From Amorphophallus konjac (Eukaryota; Streptophyta; Magnoliopsida; Alismatales; Araceae), in the NCBI GenBank assembly GCA_022559845.1, contig CM040120.1, positions 310,160,740 to 310,224,739 on the forward strand: a stretch of 64,000 nt of DNA, written 5' to 3'. The translations under genes were made by a program, and so were the position numbers. Shown here piece by piece: positions 34,845 through 47,717 of the stretch (position 1 is its first letter; the number at the start of each line of letters is the position of its first letter). The notes beneath the pieces were generated by a model. It did no database searches. It saw only the letters and a list, made by a program, of their open reading frames with translations, and was not told the DNA's origin.

Positions 34845-36080
34845 TGGTAATTAATGATTCTATACTTGTGTTAATTGAAGAAAGAACTGTACATGAAAAG
34901 TCTGCCTAGCAGAGCTACAAAGCTCAGGGCCACACAGGTTGTGGACTCAGAGCTTTATTGAGAAAATAGAATGAATCTTTTAAAAAGCAATTTCTCCTTT
35001 CTAGTTAGTGTTTGCTGCCTTTGAAACTCTATGCAGCTTCTAGCATCTTCAAGGATTTGAATGAGAATCCTAGCTTTAGGGCACACTCCAATATTCGGTT
35101 GCCTATGGAGGTCAAATATGAGTAGAATATGCTTATGTTTATCCACTTGGTATATGGGCACTCAAAGTATAGATGATCTTGAATATCCCTGTTCTGTTTG
35201 CATAAAACACACATACTAGGAATGTTAAAGCCCTTCTTTTGTAGATTGTCTGTTGTGGGCAGTTTATTAAGAACCACCTGCCATGTGTAATGTGAAGCAA
35301 TTTGTGTAGTAGGATTTTTCCAGACCCACTCATGATGGACAAAGGCATGCCCTTTTTGCCTAATCTCTTCCCAGATGGTACTTGGTTTCATGATCTGCTC
35401 ATGGTTCTTCCACTTGATGGCATCTGAAGATTCATTATGAATGGGAACTTGCCTAACAATATTCCACAAATCAGCCATTTCCAAAGATAGTGCAGTGGGA
35501 AGCACCCACTGCCCTTCAGAGATAAAGAGGCCCACATTTGCATTTTTTCCTAATTCCAAATCCTGTCTGATATGATCTCCATACAATTGGTTGATGCTGT
35601 TGCTATTCAGCCACGGGTCAGACCATAGATTTGTGCCTTGGCCATTTGAAATTGAGTAAACAATGTGACTTCGAATCTAGTCCCTTGCTTGTAGAATTCC
35701 CTTCCAAGCTGAAGAGTGATAAGATTTTATTTTGTAGTCCCATATATTTCTGTTTGCCAGATATTTATTCTGGATCCAAGAATACCATAAAGACTTTTTT
35801 TAATGTAGAATATCCCATAGCAGCATACATAAAGAAGCCTGATTCCATTCCTTCAGGTTTTTGATTTCGAGCCCCCCTTCAGATTTGGGTTTGCATATCT
35901 GCTTCCATGAAACCATGTGAGTTGCTACCTTGGAAGAATGACCATTCCAATAGAAAGTGCGCAGAAGTCTTTCAACTTCCGCGATTAACCCTGCAGGTAG
36001 CATGAAGGCAGCTGCCCAATAGATTGAGTAGGATGAAAGGACAGATATGATTAGCTCCAGCCTTCCAGTCCATGACAGTT
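34845..36080 (-). mobile_element. L1-type LINE 3' fragment
   Basis: The minus strand encodes the end of the reverse transcriptase (MVSWKQICKPKSEGGLEIKN at 35900-35850) and, after a gap with stops, the zinc-binding domain (MADLWNIVRQVPIH, ASHYTWQVVLNKLPT, MCVLCKQNRDIQDHLYFECP). A T run near 34842-34849 marks the tail. It ends in CCAAAAAAA like the LINE at 19378, suggesting the same family. It lies in an intron of the second CACTA gene. Confidence 0.85.
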
Positions 36081-38222
36081 TACTTATGTTTATTAATTCT
36101 TACAGTTCGCATTATTTTCCCAATTATGTAAATTTTTATTTTCAGAAAAATATTTGTTTTACTTATGATATTTAATTCTTATAGTTCACAGTCTCCTCCC
36201 CCTTATCTTTAAACAGGGCACACCCCCACCACTTAGCCACTTGACGATGCCGGCAGTCGTCACGAGGGAGGCACGACCCGCGATGGACGTCGCCCGTGCT
36301 GGATCTTCGGGTAAATTTATAAGGTTATTACATTCATTATTTAGCCTTCAACCGTCTAATATGAACATTTAGACATTTGCAATTGCAGTAAGAAATTTGA
36401 ACCTCACGAGACTATCCGTCATTCAAACTCTCTAGTAATGGCACATGTGCCCGGTGCAGCAACGTCTTTCAAAGAATTTCCAGTGGAAGTCCACGACAAC
36501 TTATGGGACATGTTCTCAGTACGTAATTACATCAATTAATTCAAGTATTTTCCAAACTCAATTCCCAACAGTATACTAAGTGTGAAACTTATTTTATTTA
36601 CAGCGGACTAATCAATTCACGTGTGGACATGACGTGGCGAGATGTCGGAGGGCCTGGGAGAAGACTATGAAGGACAATTTCCGGAAGAAAGAACATGAGG
36701 CCCGAGCACACGCTAAAAATAAGGCTGATGGGAGTGAAGACCGACAGCTGTGGAAGGAGCACCGCCCTCTATGGATGAGGAAGGAGGATTGGGAGATAGC
36801 ATGTGACAAATTTGCTGGTCCCAGCTGGATAGAAAAGTCCCAAAAAGCCAAAGCAAACAGGGTGTCAAAACTGGGCGCAAATTTGCATACGAGTGGGTGC
36901 ATCTCTTTCGTGGCTCATAAATAAAAAATGGTAAGTAATGTTTCAATTTATCTTCTTACATTTTGTTAATATATATGACATTTTTTTGCTATGAATTGTA
37001 TAACAGGCTGTGGAGCTAAACCGAGCTCCGTCGTTCCTCGAGGTGTTCGATAGAACACACAAAAAGAAGGGGACAGATCAATTTGTGAGTGAGAGAGCTC
37101 ACTCTGTAGCGGTAAGTTTATCTACATATGCATCTTCTACCGTTCATTTAAGCCGGATTGATTCTATTAGGGTACAAGGTCCGGATTCAGAGGGGGGGTG
37201 AATGAATCTCCCCTATAAAAACTTGACAATTAAAACTCAACCTGATGAACTTAAACTGATGCGGAATTAAACACGTTCATGACTGTAGGTTGAAATCAAG
37301 TCTAGCATACATGTATCGTTTAACACAAGAATAGACACTACTGTTGACCAAACCCATTCAAGCGAACAAATGCAACTTGGCTTGAGCAAATTAGACGCAC
37401 TCCAGAACAGTGATTAAGTATTCAAGGTGACTTTATCAAGACCAATAACAAATGATTGATATTCAACCAAATACCTCGCTAGACAGAAGATTTAGATCAA
37501 GCCTAAGCATACATCTAGCAGAACAGAAGTAGACAATTAAACCACAGCACACAAAGGATTTTTAGGTGGTTCGGTCCTTCAGACCTACATCCACCCCACA
37601 CTCAACCCGAGTGTGGATTCATGCTGATACACAGCTTCCGTTGATCCACAGCTTTGGGGTAAAAGCCCTACAACCGCTGGGCCTTACAGCTTACGCCGAC
37701 CAGAGGATACCACACCTCTGTAACGCTGATCAACACAGCTTGCTGTCCGCTGATCATTACAGCTTGACTATCCGCTGACACACAGCTTGCTATCTGCTAA
37801 CACACAGCTTGATGTAACGATGATAAAAGAAAAGAAAATAATGGGATGAAAAACTATAATCAGATGAAACCAGCAAACCAATGTAGCTCAAACGAGCAAA
37901 ACGATTCTAGATTTGATCTAGGAATCGTGACTCCACCAGTATCCTTCTCTGGCTTCTTCTTTCTCAATGAACTCTCTCTCTCTCTCTCCTTCTTCTTCCT
38001 TTAGCTGACACTTTCTCTCAGCAATCTTATCTCAAACTCTCCTTCTTTTCTTCTGATCTATCTCTTCACTTTCTGCTGCTCTCTATTTCTCGCTCTCACT
38101 CTTCTTCTTTTTCTCTCTTGTTCTCTTCTACTCTGCTCTCTCTTTTCTCTTCTCCTCTCTGAATCGTGCTGTCTCTAGATCTTTTCTAATCCGATCACCC
38201 TTCACAGGAAGGAGAGGTTTCC

Positions 38223-38230
38223 TTTTTATA
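38223..38230 (-). promoter_or_regulatory. TATA box of Sirevirus 3' LTR
   Basis: The minus strand reads CTCATATAAAAAGG. The same sequence is at 46028-46035 in the 5' LTR, which would drive the element's transcript. Confidence 0.5.
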
Positions 38231-38489
38231 TGAGCATCAGATGTAGGGCGTGTGCTTTCCACGATTCCCGCCCAAATGCCTTGGCCCACGTGGCAGCATC
38301 CTAGCTCAATGCTTTCCACGTGTAACGATCCTGGCACCTACTCCATTCTTGGATCACTTGCCATCCTTATTCTTCTCAAAAACATATATGTCATACAGTC
38401 AGAAGGAATATCAGCTCGAGATAGTTATATATATATATATAGCAAAGAGTTAGACAGGACTGCACGGAGTCAATAGGTGAATAAGCCAG

Positions 38490-39665
38490 ATGTGCACAGA
38501 CTTAATTGTAATGAATACACATTTATGCGCGAGCTCAGTAGCATATTCACAGACTTGTTTACAGCACGGGACTAACGGATGCACTATGTGTATGCAATGT
38601 GCAAGCATTGCACAGACCTGCTCGGGTCTTGAGCAGCCTTGCATGGACTCCGTGTGTGCGAGTTTGAGAGGGATGCACAAACTCTAAGTGCTTGGTGCAA
38701 GTGTTGCACCGACTCAGTGAATGCTATGAGAAATATTGCACAGATATACCTGATGCGCTAAAGACATCGCACCGACTTGGTTGTGTTGAGCCTACAGCAA
38801 TTGCACCTACTCACCTAATGCATTGTTAGTCCGTGTGCAATGACTAATGTTGCACAGACTCAAATGTGCATGCAGGAGCTTATGCACAAGAGATGAAACC
38901 TATGCACAGATTCTGCTCAGACTTAGTTGCGTGCTATAGCTAAGGATTGCACCGATGCAATGCAGACTCTATACACATGCTAACTAAACATTGCACCGAC
39001 CGCTATAGTGCTGTGCACAGACTATGCGCAATCATAATGCAGACCATGCACAGACGTTATATGACTATATGCAAGATGTGCACCGACTTGCTATCTACAC
39101 CGACCCTTGCATGCGCAAGGCAAACTCTGCACCGACCCATATATGCACGGACCTTCAGATGCAGCACAGTGCGAAGACTTGCACCGACCGAATGAATGCA
39201 TGCAACCTGGTATGTGCGTGAGACGTAAAATGAGACGTAACATGAGACGCAAGTGCATGATAGAAAAGATGCTCAGACCTTTATATGCATAGGAACAGTG
39301 GTATGCACGGACATGATTAACACATATGCAAACTAGCTCCGACTCATATGCAAGCAGGAAAACATGCACCGACTTAGAAGGAAATATTGAACTGTCGTAC
39401 ATTGACCTTGTATGAGCTGGCTATCATGATGTGCATGGACCTTGATCTGTTCGATGAAATGCCATGCACACTGAAATGGCTTGCTCTGACTATAGAGGGA
39501 TATACACTGACCTTGTGTTTTGCCTTAGAGAATAAACCCTGCACCGACTTAAACACCGAAGAGCACTGACTTAGCCTGCTGAACCATGAATATGCATCGA
39601 CATAATGTGCTGAACGTAAGTGAGTGGATTGACCTAGAAATGCACATTTATGAGGTCTGCACTGA
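38490..39665 (-). repeat. Dispersed TGCACCGAC/TGCACAGAC motif cluster in LTR
   Basis: About 25 copies of a 9-10 base motif, TGCAC(C/A)GAC(T/C) and close variants, occur on the plus strand at irregular spacing of 20-70 bases. Clear ones are near 38706, 38768, 38991, 39080, 39129, 39181, 39366 and 39541. The other LTR holds the same set. They lie upstream of the TATA box in element direction. Confidence 0.7.
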
Positions 39666-39879
39666 CCTTGATCCCTACAATGCTTATGAGGTAAAGTGCA
39701 GCCAACAAACTATACCGAGATGCAGTAACATTGAACAATTGCACTGGCCTAACATGTAATCAGACTGAACAGTGGATATGTAAAATACACAATCAATCAA
39801 TATCAATCAATCACTTAATTCATGCAGACATCTAATGACTCATAGTGTTTGCTATCATCAAAACCACAGGGGCACAACA

Positions 39880-42586
39880 ATCTCCCCATTTTTGATGATG
39901 GCAACACTGTGACATGAGTTACACCAACACAACACATGTCAACTATTCTCCCCCTTTGACTTCATCAAAAAGAAAATAGTTTGAGAGTAAAGATTAGTAA
40001 GCATGAAATGATTGAAATGCAATCTCCCCCATGTAAAATGAATGATACCACTTGGTGATGTTGTCTGAAAACAATGGATAATGGGAAAAAATAGACAGAC
40101 ATGATATGGTGCATGCAGACAGTCTCCCTCTTTGACAGAACATAGGGATTAGAGTGGAAGAAGTGATAAGCATATATCAAGAAAAACACAGATGCAATCA
40201 AGAATGAGTTCATGTCATGACCAAAGAGCTTTAAGCACAGAAATTTAGGCTGGATTTTCAAAGAGTAGAAGATTTTTAATAAGATACTTATTTCATAAAT
40301 CTGAATAAATGGATGGTTCAGACTCTTCCATTATAGGGCTTGTGAATTTTTATTTGAACATCATGGTTTAAATATGATGTATACATAATTTGTCAATAAA
40401 ATTCTGTACTCATATCTGAACATCAAAGTTTAAATAAAGTGAACCAAGCCCTCATATTTATATCTTGATTAACCTCCCTTCATCTTACTCAGTACTTCTT
40501 TAGAAATTACAATCATTAGTATTGAGATTAAACAACATGAAGGAGTTCAGATTTGGTTCCTGAGGATCAGCCATACTTCTTCAAATAATTTCAGATTTTT
40601 CTTTTAGCACAGAACACATTTTCATAGCAAGTTTACCAGGTGCAATTAAGTTTAGTACACACCTTGTAACTAGAGGATACATGTTGTTTGGACGCCAGTA
40701 TCCCTAAGCACTTAGTATGACTAACTGTCATGCTTCAGTTATGTCTCTGTAATTTTCCTTTAGAGTACATTCTGTTAGGTTTAGTTCTTTTGTCATTAGG
40801 TACATAAGGGCTTTGCTTTGTTGTTTCTAAGGGGTATGCCCCAATGTCTCTGTAATTTCCCAGAAAATATAATAAAATTTAGGGCCCTGGTGCAGACTGG
40901 GGGAGTGGGAACACTCTCCCTCTCTGAGGGAGGGTGCACTTGACCAGTTTCTAGCTCCAGATTGGCCAGTGCTTTGATTAAAAAAAAACTGTCATGCTTC
41001 AGAGATAGTATTGACACCCCATGACATACTTCACCTTATTTCATTGATAAGTGAGGTATATTTCTCAGTATTCAAGCCATTACTCTACCTGGATTTTCAC
41101 TGAATTTTATTTAGCCGAGTTAATTATGGCACTTCATGACACAGTCCTCTAGACTTCATGGTCAATGGACATGGTTTCTCAGTGACCAAAATCATTGCTC
41201 TGACAGAATTTACCCTTAGGAACATTTCAGATTCATTAGATGTTTAAAAGTAATACTGATTTCATATAATTCAACCAAATAAAGCCATGATTTTAACATT
41301 TTCAGATTTCAGAAGATTTTACAAGATTCAACATGAAATAGTTGGTTAAAGTTTATTAAAGTTGACTCAGATATTTTCAAGATATTCATAGCCAAGCTCA
41401 ATGAATACATTAGACTTAAACCAATCTGATCTTTTAGACATTCATAAATCTGTATAATAGAAGATTCTTTAATGAATTGATTTTTAGATTTATGATCAAG
41501 GTATACGAATTGAAATCTTCTTAATTTTATGAATTTTCAATGAGATTCAACAGCAGTCAAATTGTGAACTACACAAGAGTTTCAAGCATGTAACAAAGAT
41601 GAACATAGATAGCAGGATGTTCAGGGAAATGGCTATACAGTGATGATTTCGGTTGACCGAGATAGGCAGTTTGGTCCACCGAACTAGACAGTCATAGAAT
41701 AAAACATAGCCATGCAGATCAAGACAAGTTAAAAAATGCTCCCCCTGACTAACAGACTTTATGACAAAATCTTCCTGAAAGGATTACCAAACACTTGAAT
41801 GGATTTACTAAAAATGCTCCCTCTGACAATATGCAATCAATCAATCTTTTTGGCATTTTCAATGTAATGAAATGCAATCTACTTGAAATCACCATATGCA
41901 TGATAACAAATGCAGAAACTCCCCCTATCTGTATGCCATATATGACACTCTGAATGCAGCATATGTAGTGAGTCACTTCTTTTTGGTATTTTTCAAAAAA
42001 TAATGATATGAATGCAATTCATTACATGAATGCAAGTGCATTAACGATTCATGAATGGCATGAAGACTATGCATAGAATTATCCTAAACAAGCATGGATG
42101 ATACACAAGAAGTGCTTTGACTTATCCTTCTGAGCGCATTCAAGAACACAAATAGCATGAATCTTTATGAAAAGATAACAATCCTCCCCCTGACACTATG
42201 CAGTACGAAATGATCATTCAAGTGCCACAAACACACGACCTATTGTGTGAAGAAAATCATGGGGTATGTTTAAGAAACAAAATGCTAATCCAACTGAGAC
42301 AGATTACACTTACCGTGAATCTCAATTCAGATTTTCAGAACGGTTCTGTTAGAAGGAACACAGATGATTTAACACATTTTTGTAAGTGATATGCCAATGT
42401 TGAATCAAAATCAATTATGTTGTGCAATCAATCAATTTAACTAATAGACTAAGAAAAGTGTGTAGTGATAGAGAATTCAGTGAGTTTACTTGACAATCTC
42501 AGAAATGGGGTTTTCATACTAGGGTGAGTTGGTTTATTTACCCCTCTTTATTCCTCAGCTCCAAGGCACACCTACAAAGTAATTCC
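39880..42586 (-). other. Sirevirus 3' non-coding region with repeated polypurine tracts
   Basis: No coding region. CTCCCC-type blocks on the plus strand recur at 39882, 39951, 40023, 40128, 41742, 41816, 41920 and 42183. These are purine tracts on the element strand; the one at 39882 adjoins the 3' LTR. Multiple polypurine tracts are known for Sireviruses. A small retroposon sits at 40739-40986. Confidence 0.7.
40739..40986 (+). mobile_element. Short retroposon with 16-bp target duplication
   Basis: The exact 16-base repeat aactgtcatgcttcag (40723-40738 and 40987-41002) flanks 248 bases ending in an A run on the plus strand. The sequence resembles the 3' untranslated end of a plant L1 LINE; no coding region is present. 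Confidence 0.75.
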
Positions 42587-44821
42587 TCATTTTGCACCAG
42601 CAGGTACCCAAGGCATCTTGGGTCTTGAAATAATAGTGGCACCGCTGAGTGGTGCTCTCCATAATTTTTGAGCATAAGAGTCATCGAATTTCATCATGAA
42701 ACAGTTAGACATAAAATATCCAAACTGACCACAGTGATTACAAGAATTCTGACTATTTTTCATGTTCACATGAGAATTGAATTTATGTGCATAAACATGA
42801 TTGCTTCTATTTTTCACATGCAAGTTTGATCTTTTTTGATTAACTAGCCAACAGTCAGCAGCCCTGTGGCCTGATTTCCCACATTCAAAGCATGAAAGAT
42901 TTTATCTTTTATCAATCAACTCATTTTTAGCAGCATAGAGAACATGGAATTTTACAGATTTAGGGTTCAATCTATTTCCCTGAGCATGCCAGCAGTCCTT
43001 GACTATATGGCTATGCTTTCCACATTCAAAGCACCAAATGTGCTTTCCCTTAGAACCAAAGTGATTTCTTTTAGAAACATTTTTGTTAATAGGGAAATTA
43101 ATGAATCCAGACTAAAATTTCTTTCCCTGATTATGCCAACATTCAACAGCAATGTTACCCAGTTTGCCGCAATGAAAACATTGAATGTTCTTCTTATAGT
43201 TTGCATGATTTTTAACATGAACATTCCTATCATGCAATCTTCTAGCATTGAGGTCATCATGTTCCTTTAATTTGCATTCATGCATGAGATGACCTACTCT
43301 ATGACAGTAAAAGCATTTGAATCTCATGTTTTGAACATGAGAAGGTTTCTTCATATTATAATTCCTATCATGAATTTTATCAGATTTCAATTCATCCTTC
43401 TTCCTGATAAAACAATCATCTATCTCATGACCAAATTTGCCACAATAAAAACACTTAACATTATTTCTCTTATCAGAAAACATCTTGGTCTGAGATTTTT
43501 CAACATGCAATTTATTTTTCTTCTTTTTTGGATTTTTATTCTATTTTTAAGTTTTAACAGCAGCAGATTTCTTTGGAGATGTCCTAGAGGTTCCAGCTAC
43601 ATCAGTGCTTGGGACAAATGTGGTGTAAAGCTGGTTCCTCATGACCCTTTTTGTTTCATAAAAATTGTCGGTCTCCTTACTTTGATTGCTCACTTCATCT
43701 TTCAAGGAAGCTTTTAATTTATCTTTACCTTTGACAATTTTTGACAGTGACCTTTTCAGTTCACAAATTTCTTTTTCTAAAGAAGCAATGTGTAATTCAT
43801 AACTGGCAATCTCCTGTTCACTGCAATTAACGCATTCACTTAGCACTTTGTTAGTAGTTTTATATTTCTCAATTTCTTGTTTCAGATTGCTCAGTTGTTT
43901 AGAGTCTGCATTACAGACAGTTTTCCCTTTTTCTAAGACAAGCAGTCTTTCAGACATGGCAGAGTTCAACATTTTCAGTTCTTCATTTTCTTTTATCAAT
44001 TGCTCATTATCCACAGAATTCAAAGTCTGATGATTATAAGATTTGTTCAATTTATCCTCTAATTCAGAAATCTTTGAATATAATTCATCATTCTCATTTT
44101 TCATCATAACCATGTGTTCTTTTTGCTTGACAAGTTCAGCTTGATTTTCTTCTTGAAGTCCTTTACCCTTTTCATTTTTCTCTACAATCTATCTTTTGTA
44201 GATTTCATTCTCAGACTTCAGATCATTCATTTCTGAAATAATATTTTCAAAGCTTTCCAATTGTTTCTTACAATTCTGAATATCAGTCAAGCAATCATCA
44301 TGAGACTTTTTCAGTTTTGAACAATTTTCAGAGGGTAGATTAGAGCAGTTTTGATCAATCTTTTTCTTTAGCCTTTTATTTTCAGATTGCATTTTCCTAG
44401 ATTTTTCTAGCAGTTCATCATACATCTCTACCAGTTCATCAACTGAAATATTTTCTGATTCAGTGCTTACTTGGGATGTTGTTTCTTCAGTTTGATCCCT
44501 TCGATTGGCCATCAAGCACTCTTCTTTTCGCCCCTCATAAATAGATATGATTTGGTCCATGATCTCTTTTCCAGATGTACATCCTGTAATACATGGAAAC
44601 TTTTCAATGTTAACTGAGTTTTTCAGAATGTTAAAGACAGCAGCATTCTCACTGTCTTTTATCCTATCCTTTCTAGACCATATGGTCTTATTCTGAGGAA
44701 CTTTATGTCGGCCTTTTGATACAAGACTCCATAGATTTGGATCAATGGAGTTCAGGTGAACACATAGACCCCCTAACCATTTGTTGAGGTTAGAACCATC
44801 AAAAATAACAGAAAATGCCAT
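42587..44821 (-). pseudogene. Sirevirus Gag with six zinc knuckles (stops)
   Basis: Start MAFSVIFDGSNLNKWLGG at 44821 begins a Copia-type gag (DUF4219/UBN2-like; LWSLVSKG, GCTSGKEIMDQIISIYEG). A long coiled coil follows from about 44480 to 43650. Six CCHC knuckles follow in one frame: CFYCGKFGHEIDDC, CFYCHRVGHLMHEC, CFHCGKLGNIAVEC, CFECGKHSHIVKDC, CFECGKSGHRAADC and CNHCGQFGYFMSNC. Two of them have asparagine, serine or tyrosine at conserved G-H positions. The frame holds stops at 44189, 43547, 43541, 43112 and near 42903. It ends after MPWVPAGAK, just where the protease would be expected to begin. Confidence 0.85.
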
Positions 44822-44956
44822 AAAAAACAACTGAATAGGTTTAGATCTAAAAATCAGAAAACCAAGATGCTAGATGCACCGAACTAAAAATAACAAAGCA
44901 CCACATAAACTAGCAGGATCCTCTGCAGATCGTTGGATCTGGAAGTCAGAAACCTA

Positions 44957-44970
44957 GCTCTGATACCAAT
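44957..44970 (-). promoter_or_regulatory. Primer binding site of Sirevirus
   Basis: The minus strand reads ATTGGTATCAGAGC directly after the 5' LTR end CCCTAACA, the usual initiator-Met site. Bases 44822-44956 are leader. Confidence 0.85.
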
Positions 44971-46229
44971 TGTTAGGGTACAAAGTCCGGATTCAGAGGG
45001 GGGGTGAATGAATCTCTCCTATAAAAACTTGCCAATTAAAACTCAACCTGATGAACTTAAACTGATGCGGAATTAAACACGTTCATGATTGTAGGTTGAA
45101 ATCGAGTCTAGCATACATCTATCGTTTAACATAAGAACAGACACTGCTGTTGAGCGAACCCATTCAAGCGAACAAATGCAACTTGGCTTGAGCAAATTAG
45201 ACGCACTCCAGAATAGTGATTAAGTATTCAAGGTGACTTTCTCAAGACCAATAACAAATGATTGATATGCAACCAAATACCTCGCTAGACAGAAGATTCA
45301 GATCGAGCCTAAGCATACATCTAGCGGAACAGAAGTAGACAATTAAACCACATCACACAAATGATTTTTAGGTGGTTCGGTCCTTCAGACCTACATCCAC
45401 CCCACACTCAACCCGAGTGTGGATTCCTGCTGATACACAGCTTCCACTGATCCACAGCTTTGGGGTAAAAGTCCTACAACTGCTGGGCCTTACAGCTTAC
45501 GCCGACTAGAGGATACCACACCTTTGCAACGCTGAGCAACACAGCTTACTGTCCGCTGAGCATTACAGCTTGACTATCCGCTGACACACAACTTGACTAT
45601 CCTCTGACACACATCTTGATGTCACAATGATAAACAAAAAGAAAACAATGGAATGAAAAACTGTAATCAGATGAAACCAGCAAACCAATGTAGCTCAAAC
45701 GAGCAAAATGATTCTAGATTTGATCTAGGAATCGTGACTCCACCAGTATCCTTCTCTGGCTTCTTCTTTCTCAATGAACTCTCTCTCTCTCTCCTTCTTC
45801 TTCCTTTAGCTGACACTTTCTCTCAACAATCTTATCTCAAACTCTCCTTCTTTTCTTCTGATCTATCTCTTCACTTTTTGCTGCTCTCTATTTCTCACTC
45901 TCACTCTTCTTCTTTTTCTCTCTTGTTCTCTTCTACTCTGCTCTCTCTTTTCTCTTCTCCTCTCTGGATCGTGCTATCTCTAGATCTTTTCTAATCCGAT
46001 CACCCTTCATAGGAAGGAGAGGCTTCCTTTTTATATGAGCATCATATGTAGGGTGTGTGCTTTCCATGATTCCCACCCAAATGCCTTGGCCCACGTGGCA
46101 GCATCCTAGCTCAATGCTTTCCACGTGTAATGATCCTGGCACCTACTCCATTCTTGGATCACTTGCCATCCTTATTCTTCTCGAAAACATATCTGTCATA
46201 CAGTCAGAAGGAATATCAGCTCAAGATAG

Positions 46230-46275
<46 letters not shown>

Positions 46276-47678
46276 AGTTAGACAGGACTGCACGGAGTCA
46301 ATAGGTGAATAAGCCAGATGTGCACAGACTTAATTGTAATGAATACACATTTATGCACGAGTTCAGTAGCATATGCAGAGACTTGTTTGCAGCACGGGAC
46401 TAACGGATGCACTAACTATGTGTATGCAATGTGCAAGCATTGCACAGACCTACTCGGGTCGTGAGCAGCCTTGCATGGACTCCGTGTGTGCGAGTATGAG
46501 AGGGATGCACAAACTCTAAGTGCTTGGTGCAAGTGTTGCACCGACTCAGTGAATGCTATGAGAAATATTTCATAGATATACCTGATGCGGTAAAGGCATC
46601 GCACTGACTTGGTTGTGTTGAGCCTACAACAATTGCACCTACTCACCTAATGCATTGTTAGTCCGTGTGCAACGACTAAGGTTGCACAGACTCAAATGTG
46701 CATGCAGGAGCTTATGCACAAGAGATGAAACCTATGCACAGACTCTGCTCGGACTTAGTTGCATGCTACAGCTAAGGATTGCACCGATGCAATGCAGATT
46801 TTATACACATGCTAACTAAACATTGCACCGACCGCTATAGTGATGTGCACAGACTATGCGTAATCATATTGCAGACCATGAACAGACGTTATATGACTAT
46901 ATGCAAGATGTGCACCGACTTGCTATCTGCACCGACCCTTGCATGCGCAAGGCAAACTCTGCACCGACCCATATATGCACGGACCTTCAGATGCAGCACA
47001 GTGCAAAGACTTGCACCGGCCGAATGAATGCATGCAACCTGGTATGTGCGCGAGATGCAAAATGAGATGCAACATGAGACGCAAGTGCATGAGACAAAAT
47101 ATGCTCAGACCTTTATATGCATAGGAACAGTGGTATGCACAGACATGATTAACACATATGCAAACTAGCTCTGACTCATACGTTAGCAGGGAAACATGCA
47201 CCGACTTAGAAGGAAATACTGAACAGTCATACATTGACCTTGTATGAGCTGGCTATCATGATGTGCACGAACCTTGATATGTTCGATGAAATGCCATGCA
47301 CACTGAAATGGCTTGCACTGACTATAGAGGGATATACACTGACCTTGCGTTTTGCCTTAGAGAATAAACCCTGCACCGACTTAAACACCGAAGAGCACTG
47401 ACTTAGCCAGTTGAACCATGAGTATGCATCGACATAATGTACTGAACGTAAGTGAATGCATTGACCTAGAAATGCACATTGCTTATGAGCTAAAGTGCAA
47501 CCAACAAACTATACCGAGATGCTGTAATACTGAACAATTGCACTAGCCTAACATGTAATCAGACTGAATAGTGGATATGTAAAATACACAATCAATCAAT
47601 ATCAATCAATCACTTAATTCATGCAGACATCTAATGACTCATAGTGTTTGCTATCATCAAAACCACTGGGGCACAACA
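44971..47678 (-). repeat. 5' LTR of Sirevirus
   Basis: Intact TG...CA ends (plus strand TGTTAGGG to GCACAACA). It differs from the 3' LTR by scattered substitutions and by a longer TA microsatellite at 46231-46272. The right flank is gattc. Confidence 0.93.
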
Positions 47679-47717
47679 GATTCATATGAAATTGACTAGT
47701 CAAATGTTTCAATTTCT

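Larger units (their letters stand above)
33102..37112 (+). pseudogene. CACTA second gene, Ptta/En/Spm type, 5' exons
   Basis: Exon 1 (33102-33186) begins MVRGGRTRSGRIQGSD and ends in phase 1. Exons 33264-33326, 33388-33447, 33508-33564, 34628-34687 and 34749-34805 encode a proline-rich linker built of repeats. Degenerate units lie near 36105-36190. Later exons near 36390-36520 (KFEPHETIRHSNSLVMAHVPG) and 36603-36930 (ARCRRAWEKTMKDNF, WEIACDKFAGPSW) carry the PF03004 domain. The exon at 37006-37112 (FLEVFDRTHKKKGTDQFVSER) completes this part. A TAA lies in frame near 36922. Two LINE fragments and a Sirevirus interrupt its introns. The family includes En/Spm-type accessory proteins; the exact role here is inferred. 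Confidence 0.8.
37165..39879 (-). repeat. 3' LTR of Sirevirus
   Basis: Pairs with 44971-47678. On the plus strand it begins TATTAGGGTACAA (the other copy begins TGTTAGGG) and ends GGGCACAACA. A TATA-like TATAAAAA lies on the minus strand at 38223-38230. Pyrimidine-rich sequence (37970-38160) and a short AT dinucleotide run (38430-38441) are inside. Confidence 0.93.
37165..47678 (-). mobile_element. Sirevirus (Copia) lacking pol
   Basis: LTRs of 2715 and 2708 bases (37165-39879, 44971-47678) flank a 5.1-kb internal region. The target duplication gattc is exact at 37160-37164 and 47679-47683. The primer site (TTGGTATCAGAGC) follows the 5' LTR on the minus strand. Gag is followed by a long non-coding part with repeated polypurine-like tracts, a Sirevirus hallmark. 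The LTR start TGTTGTGCCCC and GTTTTGATGATAGC also fit. No protease, integrase or reverse transcriptase is present. It sits in an intron of the second CACTA gene. Confidence 0.9.

Noticed and set aside
38458..39700. Pairs of short open frames in the Sirevirus LTRs as real genes
   Set aside because: They are composed of repeated TGCACCGAC-type words, appear in both LTRs with changes and have no family features.
45653..45994. Leucine- and serine-rich frame at 45.7-46.0 kb as a membrane protein
   Set aside because: It comes from a CT-rich low-complexity stretch in the LTR. The matching region in the other LTR does not keep the frame.
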